Below, piece after piece: positions 13,903 to 26,252 of a DNA stretch of 64,000 bases. Source of the DNA: Chrysomallon squamiferum (taxonomy: Eukaryota > Mollusca > Gastropoda > Neomphalida > Peltospiridae); assembly GCA_012295275.1 (NCBI GenBank), contig CM022678.1:2699781-2763780 (forward strand). The letters are read 5' to 3'. The notes below the pieces were generated by a model that saw only the letters and a list, made by a program, of their open reading frames with translations, had not been told where the DNA came from and ran no database searches. A program made the position numbers and the translations under genes. Each line of letters begins with the position of its first letter. Within the stretch, counting starts at the first letter, position 1.

Positions 13903-14511
13903 ATGTTTTGTTCCAGAAGTATTTCGTTTTTGAATCGAACTTTGACCTCTCAGAGAACTCGACATTTGAGTCTTGAGCGACTGAAAGGAGGCCGAATCGA
14001 AAGAATGACAAACTACTTGTTAAACATTTTAAACGACTACAAACTGGCAGTTGTGGAGGTAGGAAACGACATGAAAAGTCGACCAGTTAAGGCAGGAGTC
14101 TACCTCGGTATTCTCGGAGTTATCACCTTTCTCGTGAAGACCAAGCCCTCAGCTGAAAGCTACAATGCAGACGCCATTGAAAAAGCTCACGACCTCATGC
14201 TTATCGGTGATCCGATTCGAAGCAAGCGGTCTGATGCGTTTGTCAGAGACGTGGTTTCCTCTCACAAAGATGGCAAGCTTCGTTTTCTTAACTTGGGGAT
14301 CTGCAGGGTTGTCTGGAAATCAGACTACAGTTCCTGGCTGAAGCTGTATGACGCTCAGTGTAAATATCTGAAACCACGGTGGTCAGATATTCACAAATAT
14401 GTTGTGGATGTTGGGGTGCTTGGTCAGTGGATCTACCTGAATCAGGCCATGGAGGATTACGATATTAATGAAGATGAATGGAAAGATGTGAAATCTTCAA
14501 GTGCTTCATAA
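13903..14511 (+). CDS. TIMM29: Mitochondrial import inner membrane translocase subunit TIM29
   Basis: TIM29 is a metazoan subunit of the TIM22 complex, which inserts carrier proteins into the mitochondrial inner membrane. The 202-residue single-exon frame has a basic, Ser/Arg-rich N terminus typical of a mitochondrial presequence (residues 1-33). One hydrophobic segment follows at about 64-78 (AGVYLGILGVITFLV). The family core includes SDAFV, LRFLNLGICRVVW, CKYLKPRWSD, VDVGVLGQW and DYDINEDEW. Human TIMM29 is about 260 residues, so the C-terminal tail after the DINEDEW block is short here. The start was chosen because the presequence-like segment begins at this ATG. It lies head-to-head with NMD3. 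Its 3' end (from about 14354) is copied at 31.9 and 44.6 kb. Confidence 0.9.
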   Translation: MFCSRSISFLNRTLTSQRTRHLSLERLKGGRIERMTNYLLNILNDYKLAVVEVGNDMKSRPVKAGVYLGILGVITFLVKTKPSAESYNADAIEKAHDLMLIGDPIRSKRSDAFVRDVVSSHKDGKLRFLNLGICRVVWKSDYSSWLKLYDAQCKYLKPRWSDIHKYVVDVGVLGQWIYLNQAMEDYDINEDEWKDVKSSSAS

Positions 14512-15302
14512 TATAAAGTCAAACAATTTATACACATACACATACAGACACAGTCACCCAGAGACACAAAATATACACATACTGCAACATACATACATAC
14601 CTACATACATACATATTCATACAAACATGTGTTTACATGCACACACACACAAACAAACATTCATACATACATTTTTACATACACATACATTATTGTTTAA
14701 TATAAAGGATATAAATCTGTTGAATATCTGAATATATGTGTACATGATATGTGCTAGTGTATATTTTTTTATGTGTTTATTGAAATTCATGTGCATGTAA
14801 ATGCTGTTTTAAACTGACAGTTTCATAAAAAAAAACCTGCTTAAGTTGTAAGAAAGATTAACAAAATAAATCTTTGTACAAATATTAAAACACTGTCTTT
14901 GAATGTCTTCTAAAAACCCCAACTCTAGAGCCTTTTGTTTAAACCCAATAAAAAGGTTCAGGTACAATGTTTGAGAAAAATCAAAAGCAGTATTCATATT
15001 TATTGCAGTTATCTTAACATTATGATAAATTTGTCTAATGAACATCTGTGATAACTTTAATTACAAAGAATGGATTAAAGTAATCATTCCACAAAACTAA
15101 AATAAATAATTTTTGCAAAATTTATTTTTCAGACAACTGGCATATCCTTTATTAAACCAGTATTGTAAAATAAAGTTAGTATAAAAATGCAAAACTCACA
15201 CAGACTGTTTATTCCTGTTTTTGTTACAAAGACAATAAATAACATAACAAAAATACTGTTAATTTCTTCAAGTATTCCTCACATGTTCAGATCTAACAAA
15301 AC

Positions 15303-15339
<37 letters not shown>

Positions 15340-15676
15340 AAAAGAGGCCAGGATGTTATAGATGTACCAGTGGAATGTAAATTATTAAAACTTTTGTTAT
15401 CAAAATATAACGTAATTTTCTTTCAGCAAGTACTAACAACTATCATTTGGTTGTACATACACACGCTACAAAAAGAAAAAAAAAGAAACCCAAGACACCT
15501 GATCATAAAATCACCAACAAGAATTCTTTGGATATATTTGAATCGACCTAAATAGTGACGTGACAGCTTTTCAGGGCAAATACAAATTGGGTAAATTGAC
15601 ACTCAACAACCCAATACTTTTAAATTTTAAGTTTGTTTTTTTTAAATTATTTTGGTTTTTTTTTTTGTTTAAAACT
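14512..15676. other. TIMM29 downstream region, no second gene seen
   Basis: Contains ACATACAT-type simple repeats at 14525-14690, then unique AT-rich sequence with an A homopolymer at 15307-15333. The segment at about 15080-15560 is the source or relative of fragments found at 35.1-35.4 and 47.3-47.5 kb. The fragment carrying GAATTCTT is inverted there. Confidence 0.6.
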
Positions 15677-16687
15677 TCACTGAGGATAAGGAGACGAGTC
15701 AGTGAATGCTGCAGAGTCTCGAGATCCAGACCTGAAATCGGGGTACAAGGTGGCGGAACTGAACCCAGAAACAGTCGACGTGTCGTCCATGGGTTGTGCT
15801 GGCGTCTGAGAAGTTTTCGGCATCACTGGGTTACTTGGGTATACCCCAGAATCCGGGAAAGTCGTAGGCGGGTAAACGATTTCTGGTAAGCCAGAAGGTG
15901 GGTACCCTATGGGTGGGTAATTTGGTTTCAGGACGTTCCATGTTTCCGGATATCCGCTTTTCGGATAGAAATCTGAACTTGCGGATGACGTCAGAGTAGA
16001 CGTTGTGCGGATTGATTCGTCAGTGACGTCGGAGAGACTCGAGAGAGACGACGTGAAGCATTCAGAGTCTGAGAGAGAATTTTGCGATTCTGACGCTTTA
16101 GCTGATGTGTTCGAGCTTTCAGACTGTCTGGAGCTATATCTGTGAAAACTGTCTTCATAATCCAAACTTTCACCGAAGCTTTCTGTTAAAACGTCCTCTG
16201 TATCTGTCTCGAAGGTCAGTTTAGAATCTACATTCCGTGTTCTTGAGTCGCCACTTCGTAAAATTCCGGTAAGTTTCGGACTCGTCACGTGATTTATGGG
16301 TGTGTTAGACAATCGAGTCTGCACAGTTTTATCTGCAGCTCTAACCTCGCCTTTTCGTGTTTCCGAGTTTGTATCGGTGACAGAACTATTTTCAAGAGCA
16401 TAAATCGAATCCTCCCTAACTAAACGGTAGTCTTTGATCTGTAATTTAGTAATCTGTTCCTCCAGTTTGTTGCCATTGTCTCTATTTATAAGACCGTAGT
16501 CTTGATCTTCAAGATTTTGGGGTTTACGAATGATGAGGTTTCTGCTAGTGGTTATTTCTGTGGATTCAGCTAAAAATTCTTCTTTGTTTTCATCTCTGGA
16601 TATCTGGGCAACGGGAAGGCTGTTGGCATAAGAAAACTTAAGGAATGTCACATCTTTTCTAGGCCGTTCACAATTTAGAGATGACAT
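15677..16687 (-). CDS. Uncharacterised Ser-rich protein with Tyr-Pro repeats
   Basis: I do not recognise this 336-residue protein. The first half is charged and polar. The middle (about 165-235) is very Ser-rich with acidic residues (SESSNTSAKASESQNSLSDS). The last third has repeated Tyr-Pro and Pro-Pro motifs (GYPPSGLPEIVYPP, GVYPSNPVMP). No signal peptide, membrane segment or enzyme motif was seen, and it looks largely disordered. The ATG at 16687 has an in-frame TAA 15 bases upstream, and a good acceptor (TATTTTCAG) ends at 16741. I therefore infer one coding exon preceded by a non-coding exon. GC content is clearly higher than the flanks, which supports real coding. Function unknown. Confidence 0.65.
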   Translation of the reverse strand: MSSLNCERPRKDVTFLKFSYANSLPVAQISRDENKEEFLAESTEITTSRNLIIRKPQNLEDQDYGLINRDNGNKLEEQITKLQIKDYRLVREDSIYALENSSVTDTNSETRKGEVRAADKTVQTRLSNTPINHVTSPKLTGILRSGDSRTRNVDSKLTFETDTEDVLTESFGESLDYEDSFHRYSSRQSESSNTSAKASESQNSLSDSECFTSSLSSLSDVTDESIRTTSTLTSSASSDFYPKSGYPETWNVLKPNYPPIGYPPSGLPEIVYPPTTFPDSGVYPSNPVMPKTSQTPAQPMDDTSTVSGFSSATLYPDFRSGSRDSAAFTDSSPYPQ

Positions 16688-16740
16688 TTTTCTCAGTACT
16701 CTTTACAGGATGGTCTCCATACATATCATCGCTTGTAAGC

Positions 16741-16948
16741 CTGAAAATATTGTAAACATCTTTTGCCGTTAGTTTTATCGTTAATACTTTTCGCATACTT
16801 TCAAAATGGCCTGTCTTCACGAAACAAGCTTATTCCGTTTCTCGTTTCTTGTGTTCTGTAAATGAAATTTAAAGATTTTAAATAGCACACGTCAGGCAAG
16901 ATGATTTTAAGATATGGTACAGTCTGAAAAACTATAAACCCAACGCCT

Positions 16949-17011
<63 letters not shown>

Positions 17012-17614
17012 TTCGTGAAAAGAGGACAAAATGATTATTTTATTGTTCCAAATGATATGAATCTGTGACTATATGTACTGCCTCATTCTATTCAATAGTG
17101 TTGTATTGTGTGTTGTTACGTTCTGTTGCGTTGTGATGTGCTGTGATGTGTTGTGATGCGCTGTGATGTGCTGTGATCTGCTGTGATGCGCTGTGATGTG
17201 TTGTGCTGTGTCGTGCTGTTGCGTCATGTGACGTTATGTTCTAATCTAGTTTTATCTGAAGTCTTCTGATTTAATTTATATTTTATTTCATTTTTATTTT
17301 ATTTATTTGTTTAGTTATACATTTGTTCGTTCGTTTATGTATTTCTTTCATTCAGACCTCCTGCCTCTCTCTCTCTAATTTTTTTATTTTTATTTCTTTT
17401 TTTGATTTTTGACATAATCATCTAAGATATAATTTATGACGCAGATTATCAGTATAATCCATTTATTTATATACCAAATATTTAATTATTTACAATTTAC
17501 AGTAAGTCATATTCACTATTTATATTTCACTGTTATCTTTCAAAACCACCCCAACCCCCCAAAAAAAAAAAACAACTAAAAAAAATGATTTAAAATAAAT
17601 AAATAAATGTTAAC

Positions 17615-17661
<47 letters not shown>

Positions 17662-17706
17662 CAATTAAAACTTATAAGGAACTGAGTAATATAATTAAAC
17701 TTTGAA

Positions 17707-17748
<42 letters not shown>

Positions 17749-18478
17749 ATGAATTTATGTGTTTCTGTTTGTGTATGTGTCAGTGAAATTGTGTGTATAT
17801 CTGTGTTTGTGTGAATATGAGTGGGTGGGGGTGAATATGTGTGTGTTACTGTGTTTGTGTGAATGAATGTGTGTGTGTCTCTGTGTATGTGTGTGTGTGT
17901 GTGTTCCAACAATGTACAAACAAAACAGAACTAAGAGATTCCAAATAAATAAATAAATAAAATAAAATAAAATAAAATATAATAAAACAAAGGAACAAAA
18001 GCAGCTGTAGCAAACGAAAAACTCTAAAATTACAAAAGTGTATTATCCACACAAGCGACTTTACGAGCCATATTTCAGCACACAGACATTTTAACTTCAG
18101 TAATCGAAAGTCATAAACGAACTAGATAGAACCACGCCAGAGAAAAAAGTACTTAAAAAAAACACAACTATACCTCTTTCATTGACACTGCGTAAAAGTA
18201 TTTTCTAATATCCTTTAGTAAGCGACAAAATGTCAAAGAATGGATTCTACGGAAAAAAAAAAAAAGTATGCCGTAAAACACCTAATAGAGCGGTATGCAC
18301 TGTCTTCATATCCACAGGAATTTACATACAGCGTCATTATAGAGTTCTCGAGCAGTTTAAAACTTTGACGCATTCTTATCTAAGAATTATACAAATGATC
18401 TGTACAAAGAATGAGAGAAGAAATAGCACTTGTTATCGAAAATAAATAAATAAATAAATAAAAAAATAAAAACAAATT

Positions 18479-18523
<45 letters not shown>

Positions 18524-18578
18524 CTAAACAACAATAACAAGCAAAAACAATTGTTTATTTTACTTTATTTTATTTGTC

Positions 18579-18638
<60 letters not shown>

Positions 18639-19030
18639 TTGTAACGAACTAATACAAACATAAACATTAAAACCTACTGAGGTGTCATTCGGCAAGTAGT
18701 TACCAATTTAAAAAATAAAAATAAATTAAATAATAAATGAATAAATAAATAAATAAACAGTACATTATATCGCATGGTTTACGGTAACGCTGTACCGGGT
18801 AATTTTTATCGCAACGTTTAAGCTATTCACACAAACAAAACCCGTCTACGCTTCGCGGGAAGCACATAAATAAAAATATGAATTCAGACTGTTTTGTTTT
18901 GTTCTGTACGTAACCATAAACTACAACCTGACACAATCAACTGAATGGTAATACAACACGGCCTCAAATAACATTTTATATTTTTAATTTTTTTTGACCC
19001 CCGCCATTGTTCTCATTTACGTCTGCTCTC
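16741..19030. other. Intergenic AT-rich DNA with simple repeats
   Basis: Holds an A/AAT tract at 16950-17003, a decamer minisatellite at 17100-17225, ATA microsatellite at 17610-17660, a TG tract at 17707-17745, and paired ATA/TTA blocks at 18480-18522 and 18580-18637. I see no convincing protein-coding frame here. Confidence 0.6.
17100..17225. repeat. About 10-bp minisatellite (tgtgatgtgc-like)
   Basis: Variants of tgtgatgtgc, tgtgatgcgc and tgtgatctgc are repeated in tandem with occasional slips. Confidence 0.8.
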
Positions 19031-19120
19031 GAATGTCGATCAACCACTTGGCCGATAACTGGAATCAGTCTCTTGTGTTTGAACGTTTTTGTTTTTGTAA
19101 AACAAGAAGACCTGCGTTAG
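19030..19120 (+). other. Candidate 5' untranslated exon of the single-macro gene
   Basis: A strong splice donor, CGTTAG|GTAAGTAACG, lies at 19120/19121. The next good acceptor (TTTGCAG) ends at 19882, 20 bases before the ATG at 19902. An ATG at 19033 opens a frame that would stop soon after the splice, so it can only be an upstream ORF. The exon start is not determined. Confidence 0.5.
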
Positions 19121-19548
19121 GTAAGTAACGGAACCAACAGACACGCTGTATGTGTCAGTTTAATAAAATAAAAATATTATGTAGGATTAAGTTTTGCCCT
19201 GGTATCCGTGTAACGGCATGTCACGCGAGATTTCAGATTAGTTTAGCAATGTTAGTCGCTTTGACCTTTAACCTCGGACGTGCTCCTTTATATAGAATAT
19301 GTTTAGAACTAGTAATATTAGTTAATACGTGTTTATACAATCGGATTTACAATGTCACACGTTTTTGTATGATGATGAAGTGACACATACACAAACAATA
19401 AGGATGTCCCTGGTGATCACGGATTTTAGTCAGGAAAACGTAAACCAAAGCCTTTGTTTTGAATCATGATTTCAGAAAACTGAAGAATAGTAGTGTTGTT
19501 ATGTGTATGAGTGAGAAAAAAGATGGAAGGAGGTCAGAAGTGGAGATA

Positions 19549-19549
19549 T

Positions 19550-19617
<68 letters not shown>
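19549..19617. repeat. (GA)n microsatellite
   Basis: About 34 uninterrupted GA dinucleotides inside the probable first intron of the single-macro gene. Confidence 0.95.
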
Positions 19618-19619
<2 letters not shown>

Positions 19620-19901
19620 ACTCTATTTGTTGTATTGTCATATGGGATGTTGTTGGAAATATTTTAACAAACAATACTAATTTATTTCTTTTTCAAAATG
19701 TACACATAAAAATCTAGAAGAAAAATCCATTAATATTTGATAGAAATATTGCCGATGATTATTTTGTTACAAAGAACAACACAACCTTTCTAAATAACAA
19801 ATTATATAACTTATTAACGTGGTAAAGCACGACAAAAATACGACTTGTTAATTCTGTGAAATCTCCAATTTTCTGTTTGCAGACGACATGAAAAAGCGGA
19901 A

Positions 19902-20440
19902 ATGAATTCACATTCAAGAAGCACGTGGCACGTGCGTCACCCTGAGCAGCCATTTGGCGAACACGCTGGTGTCTACCTCTTTCCCAACGGCGTCTACGCC
20001 ATTCTGTACAGCGGCGACATCACTAAAGCAATTGCAGATGCCGTCGTCAGCGAGGAGCCAGCCGACCTCAATCCCACCAACTTCGTCGCGCGCGCTCTGT
20101 TGACGAAAAGTGGCGAAACGTACCGACTGGACAGGTGGGATTTGATCAGAAGTTACGGCGAACTGAAATACGGACAAGTGTACGAGACGAGGGCGGGTTC
20201 AGGGGTGGACTTCTTCTACACGTTTCACGCCATTGTCACCACCTTTCAAGAAGGGAGGGAAAAAGAATGGCTGCGCTGTTCTCACGACCTCTACAAAAAT
20301 ATTGTTAGGCGAGCAGACGACAAATTATCCACCACGATGGCCATGCCTCTCCTTGGAACAGGTATAAAAAAAACAACCTGTTACTGATAACAGAAACAAT
20401 AATTAAAATGACGGTGAAGATGATATTAGAAACAACCACT

Positions 20441-20479
<39 letters not shown>

Positions 20480-21989
20480 ACACACACACACACACGAACA
20501 CACATACGTACAAGGTTTCACATTTTGCTCTGTACATCAAATTACGTTCAGCCGACGGAGATTGTCCAAATCTTGATTTGGTGGTAAGTGATGTTATTTA
20601 TCTGGGAAGATGTACGTGCATGGAAGTTGGACAAGGAAAGATGGCAGCATTTTTTTTTTTTTTTTTTTATGTTCGCACCCCCACCCGTTTTTCAGAGTCA
20701 TCGATTTAGACGATACTTTTAGACTGTTTTGAATTGCTAAATCAATATTCATGCATTTTTTCCTTACACTAGGTTCTGGCGGAGCTCCAACTCACTACGC
20801 TGCTGACGCCTTCGTTCAGTGCATGTCCAGTATCTACCCCAGATTTCTCAAGAAAATTTTCGTCATTAACGTTGACCCGAACGTCACCGCCGAACTGAAA
20901 TCAGCGTGCTCTAAGTTCATTCACCAGCTCAGTGTTCGAGCGAGACTGGCCAGACCCGTTCTGACGGAAAGAGCCGGGATGTTGAGATCTACCAGACCCA
21001 GCGACGCGTCCGCTAAAACTGCCAGAGTTGTTGATGATTCTTCAGACGTGGCGAAGAAAAGCGCTGTTCCAGGAGGAGCGAAGTCGGAGACGGACGATTG
21101 GAAGCGGAGAGTCTCGTTCAGAGACGATGCCCAGAGTCCGGACGAGGACTGGTCAACGCCTCTTCGGACACTGAGAGAGAGAAGATTGGCTAGAAGCTAC
21201 GATGGCTCGGGATTTCGTGATCTGAGCAGCACCCGCGTCAACGACAGGTTTAAAGAAATTCCTTTTGGTGCCATGAGAAGCGCTCTGAAGAGTCCCCGAC
21301 CAGAACCGGCTCGATTGGGGAGCTTGACCTCGAGGCGGGAGAAAAGTTCTGCAGACGTCAAACTAAAAGCGAAAACCCCTTTAAAAACTGTCAGAAATGA
21401 AGACGATGATTCAAACAAAATTTCAGACCAGATTCAGAGAAAACGATCAGTAACTCCCCGTGCCCGAGATACCCCCGATCATGCCTGGGATGATCCCGAA
21501 CCGGATCATCCTCCCGGTAAAAAACACCCGCCTCCAACTCGAAGCAGACGGCACCGGTTTTTACTCGGTAACTCGAAATCCGACAAATCCGAACTGTCTT
21601 CTGGTAGAAGCGACCCAACGAGGTCGTCGGGCAGATTTCCAGAAACTTTCAGAGAAAATCCAGCCAGATTCGTGGATGTCGATGAATGGTACAGAAGTAA
21701 CGAAGATCACCCGAGGGCGCTGACGAAGGAAACCGAGTACGGAGTTTCTGGAAAGTTCGCTAGGAAACCCAGAAGGCGGAGCCTGACAAAAAGAGGCGTT
21801 CCCACGAGAGATGTGATTGACTTGTCACGTTGGGAGACTGTTTATCCAAAACTGAGACCCAAGAGAAAGTCCCTGATTGGGGGACACGTGTGGCTGTCGG
21901 AGGCTGTAAATCTGAACACTGCGCATGACTCGGACGATTTCTACAGCGGGTCAGACAGCGGGAACGAGACCGACGACGAACTCACGTGA
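19902..21989 (+). CDS. Single macro-domain protein with long basic Ser/Arg-rich tail
   Basis: Two exons, 19902-20361 and 20773-21989, joined in phase 1 (GGA ACA G|GT TCT GGC), give 558 residues. The N-terminal ~210 residues are a macro fold: SGDITKAIADAVV near residue 35, LKYGQVYET, FYTFHAI, and MAMPLLGTG followed across the intron by GSGGAPTHYAADAF and KKIFVINVD. Macro domains bind or remove ADP-ribose. Here the usual NAAN after DAIV is replaced by SEEP, so hydrolase activity is doubtful. The remaining ~350 residues are basic, rich in Ser/Arg/Pro, probably disordered, and end in an acidic Ser/Asp stretch. Its intron position inside the macro domain is the same as in the tandem genes downstream, marking it as a relative. 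GC content is much higher than the surroundings. No RING or PARP domain was seen. Confidence 0.8.
20442..20505. repeat. (CA)n microsatellite in macro gene intron
   Basis: CA dinucleotides with two CGAA interruptions, in the intron between the two macro half-exons. Confidence 0.9.
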
Positions 21990-22121
21990 TTTAACTGTTG
22001 ACAGTGAAACATTCACTGGTTTAGAGAATCAGTACAAAGATCTCACATACACAATTTGCTAATTAGCTAGGATTATTATTATACTGTTGTTATAATTTTA
22101 ATTATTATTATTATTATTATT

Positions 22122-22154
<33 letters not shown>

Positions 22155-23069
22155 AATACTATCTACAGTAACACTTCAATGTTATACATAATCCATCTTT
22201 ATACATATTCTTTCACACACACGTATACCTACTTCCACATATACATACCTTCAAACAGACACATACATACAGATGTACATACATACATATACACAGAAAC
22301 GCTACTGACTCTCCACTAAACAGCAGAGTTTTGAAGTTCACAACGAGGTAGAAACCAGAAAATATTGTAGTAGGAGAAAACGTTTGATATCAAAAGGTAT
22401 AAAAATACGTAGTCATTCATTAAACAAAAAACAAAAACAAAAAAAAATGTTATCGAGGAAAAGTTAGTTTAATGTTTAATTATTTCTTTAAAAAAAAAGT
22501 CAGTTGATGCAGATAATGTTACCGATGTGGTCCAGTTATCATCGTCACATGTGGAGGAGGATGCCGTAGATGCCGGTGTTAAGGAATATTTATTGCCCCT
22601 AATATTTGCTTCCCCGAGCGAACGAATATCTATCTGTTCCTCCCCATAAATATTTGTTCCCCCAGTCCTTGGAGGAACCAATAATGTGACTATAATGATG
22701 ATTCTATTTTGTTGTTGCTGTTGTGTATTTTATTTTTATTTATTATTATTATTTACTTATTTTTACCTTACGTATATATATATATATATATACACACAAT
22801 AAACGTGGACAGAACATACCATCGGCTTCACTGAACGCAGATTTATTTTTTTATTTCCCACTAATTAAGACTTTTTTTCTTTTTCATTTGCCATCGTGTT
22901 CGATAATGACGCTTAACAAGAATAAGCAGATAGCAACATACACGCAGACACACACAAGTACAATTACGATAGTTTTAGTTTTATACTGTTATTCGTTCAT
23001 ACTATCATAAATAAAAAATAAAAAAGAGTCAGAGAAACAAAGAAAATAATAATAATAAAAGTAAATACA

Positions 23070-23108
<39 letters not shown>

Positions 23109-23340
23109 AAGAAAGAAAGAAGAAAAAACCACAGACAAATGAAACCTGCAGTAAGGAGCTTTTCACAGAGTATTAAAATTATGAAAATTATTTGGAACAT
23201 GGATGAGCGCCTGTTAATTTGATACCAGATATTATTATTTTTATTTTATATTATTTTAATATTCTCATTTTTTGTCCGAGGGTCAAACTCACTGAAATCA
23301 CTCTTTTGGCATTATTAGCAGGCTTCAGTTCATCGACTCA
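21990..23340. other. Intergenic region between single-macro gene and copy A
   Basis: Contains TTA/TTG microsatellite at 22098-22153, an AAATA repeat near 23068-23108, and a moderately complex block at 22500-22680 with repeated aatattt-ccc segments. No recognisable gene. Confidence 0.5.
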
Positions 23341-23373
23341 AAACCGGATATCTTGAAGGAAAGTAGTTCATGC

Positions 23374-23621
23374 TTTGGCGCGAAAAATTTGATTGGTCAG
23401 TTTTCACGAATCTCGTTTATGTTATTTACGGCACACAACGATAAAATGAATAAAATGAATAAAATAATGTAATTAAATGCTACATGCAGTTTTACAAGTG
23501 CACTATTAAAACACATTATACAAGTAAAATCATAAATAAATTTTGTAGCCATATCGTATTTTATTTTTTTATCTTTTTAAAACCTGATTTCCCGGAATTT
23601 TTCTTTCGGGGAATTCCAGAA
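23374..23621 (+). promoter_or_regulatory. Promoter block of macro-RING-DTC copy A
   Basis: One of three near-identical blocks preceding the tandem genes. It holds a perfect E2F-type motif TTTGGCGCG (23374-23382), an inverted CCAAT box ATTGG (23392-23396), a STAT-type palindrome TTCCCGGAA (23589-23597), an NF-kB-type GGGGAATTCC (23608-23617), and an overlapping TTCCAGAA. Candidate non-coding exon ends lie at 23711 (CTTAAG|GTATTA) and 23827 (GTCAG|GTATTG). Motif matches are direct readings; binding and induction are inference. Confidence 0.5.
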
Positions 23622-24626
23622 AAATTTCCTTTCTGTTTCGAGACTTGGTCGTACAGGGGACAGATAAAACAGATGAAGTTTGAATTTTATTTTGTTTCCA
23701 TTCGTTCTTAAGGTATTAACTTTGATTTCTTAAACTAATTATTAGTTATGATTAATTACTTTGATCACGTTTGTAACTTAGTTGTTTGTTTGTGGTTTGT
23801 ATTTCTTTCGTCTCATCAAAGAAGTCAGGTATTGCGTTTCAAATTTGAAAATGTTGCATGTCGGGACTCGTTTACATACCTTCATTTATTAAATTTTGTT
23901 ATGATTATTAATTTTCACTCGTTCAGTGTGTTTTGTTTAACTTCCCTGGCGTCCGTAGACAAACGCCTTACATGTACGTGCAGACAGCAAATGTTGTAAA
24001 AGAAAATCGATAAAATGCAGCAAAATAAAATGTGGTTGTTTGTGTACCATGTAGAAAGCTTCGGGCGCGAGTTGTTAACTTTTACTTTTCAGCAATTTTC
24101 TTTCTCGTTCTTCTTTTTTTCTAATGTTATTACATTATTTTATTTGTTGTGAGTTTTGTTAAAACGTATCTTATTATGGGATAACATAAAATGTGTAAAT
24201 TTTGTTTAGAAAAGAAATAAAAACGTCAGTTTACAGAACATAAAGCCCTCTTTAGTAATTGTATGCATAGTATTTATCTGATTTAAGAATTTATATATTT
24301 TAGTATTTGTCTACTAAAGTAAGTTTATATCTAGTATTTGTCTTCAGAATGAAGTAATTGTATATCTAATATTTGTCTTCAGAAATAAGTAAGTAATATC
24401 TGGCTAAACTTTATAATTATAGAATTAAGTAAGTAAATATCGTATGTCTACTGAATTAAGTAAGTTATGACTTAGTCTCAGTGGTTTTTCAGTGGCTATA
24501 ATTTACTGAGTATGAGGAGGTTCCTCTAAAATATCCCTTCTTGCTATTATGTTGCAGCCATAGTTTACCCTCTTATTTGCATGATTTTTACTAAGATCTC
24601 TCTCGTATTATTTGTTTAATTGTCAG

Positions 24627-25766
24627 ACACTTCAGTGACTAGCAACGGTAACCTCGACATGTCAAGGTCATCACAAGGTGAGGAAGCACAGGAGTTCACA
24701 ACCAGGTGTGGACTGGATGTTGTTGTTTCTTGTGCTGATATATTTGAGTCTGGTGCCGAGGCTTTGGTTACCAGTGAGTCCCTGGGTTTCTCTAAACCAA
24801 GTGTTGTAACTAAAAAGTACTTAGAGAAAGAGGGAATAAGTGAAGAAAAGTGGAAAAAGAGTTTGAAAGATCGGTATGGAGGTACTGAACAGAGGAAACT
24901 ATATGAAGCAGGACAACACAAAAAAGTAAAATTCGGACATGTTTTTCATGCAGTTTTTGGTCGTTGCACCAGTGATTATTCCTGGAAATCAGATGTGAAA
25001 AAGGTGTTTGAAAATATTGAGAGTAAAGCAAGAGAAAATAGACTAACTTCCATAGCAATGCCAATTTTTAAACGTGGTAAGTGAAAATCATTTGCTTTGT
25101 TTGTAATTTTGACATAACAGTATGATGTATTGGTCTGATTTATAGTTAAATCTCTGTTACTTATTTATTGATTGATTTATTTAATTATTATGTTTATCTT
25201 CTTTAATTTTTAAAAATGATTGGGTGTTTTTGTGTATTTTTTCATCATCATATGTAAATTGTGCTATTACAGTTTTTTAACTGAATAGGGAACTGTTATA
25301 ACAGCTGAGATAAAGTTTAAAATTTACTACAAAAGAAAATTTAATTGATAATTGTTACATTGATGATTTTCAGCTGGAGTTAAAGAAGATGTCGCAATAC
25401 AGACAGTAACTGAGTGTCTGAGCAGTCTACAAAAATCATCCTCACTTAAAACAATCAACATAGTGACATCATCACAAAAATTGTTTCCAAAGATTTGTGA
25501 GTCCTGGTCGAAAACACTTTCTCTGAAGAATAAAAATGTTGGTGTTGGTGCCAAACCTAAAACCAGTACATCTAGATCCAACTCCAGACATGAATCCAAT
25601 GTCACCAAACATGGATCCAGTGTTATTAAATTTAAATCCAGTGTCACTAATTCTGCATCAAGTGTGACAAAAAAAGGAAATAGTGTCACAGCAAATGGAT
25701 CTAGTTTTGTCACAAGTACAGCTAGGATTACCACAGATGGATCCGGGCTTGCAAGAAATGGATCGG
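24627..25766 (+). CDS. Copy A macro module 1 plus Ser/Thr linker (two exons)
   Basis: The first exon carries the N-terminal macro half ([37 protein letters not shown]). The second, after an intron at the Gly of the terminal loop, carries [16 protein letters not shown] and [10 protein letters not shown] linker follows with repeated SSVT-type Ser/Thr motifs (codons to 25766). Both exons begin and end in phase 1. NAAN is replaced by TSES. In-frame ATG at 24659; the exon itself starts at 24627 after TTGTCAG. Confidence 0.8.
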
Positions 25767-26252
25767 GTGAGTCACACTGGAAAATGTGTTTTTATTTCTG
25801 TGTGTCTGTTTGTCTTTGATGGTGTATATGTGTGTGTGTGTTGGATGTATGTATGTATTTTTGTAATTATTTATCTGTGTGTGTGTGTGTGTCTGTGTGT
25901 GTCTATATGTATGTGCTTGTATGTTTGTATGGTTTTTATGAGTGTGTATGTATCTGTGTGTATGTATGTAAATGTGTATGTAAATATATTTTTAATTAAT
26001 TTATGTGTATGTGTGTGTGAGTGTGTTTGTGTGTATATGCATGTAAGTATCTGTTTTTGTATGAGTACATATGTTTGTGTTTCATTCGTGGTTTTTTTTA
26101 TTTTATAGTGACTTTTTTATAAATAAAATGGTGATGGAAAATATTGTAAGGACAGAAACATTTAAAAATAGCCATAACTGTCAATTTAAATATAGAATAA
26201 TCTACAGCTTCTGTTGGTTGAAATATATCATAGTCTACTTCTTTTGTTGTAG

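Noticed and set aside
13600-15000. tRNA or other structured RNA genes in the NMD3-TIMM29 area and elsewhere
   Set aside because: No cloverleaf with A- and B-box-like sequence could be assembled by eye anywhere in the window; a covariance search would be needed to exclude them.
19033-19120. Upstream start codon for the single-macro protein
   Set aside because: After splicing to 19883 this frame stops within seven codons and is not the macro frame.
23748-23999. 83-codon ORF repeated near 40.35 and 49.27 kb
   Set aside because: It crosses a good splice donor, would join downstream in the wrong phase, and is better read as 5' untranslated sequence conserved by recent duplication.
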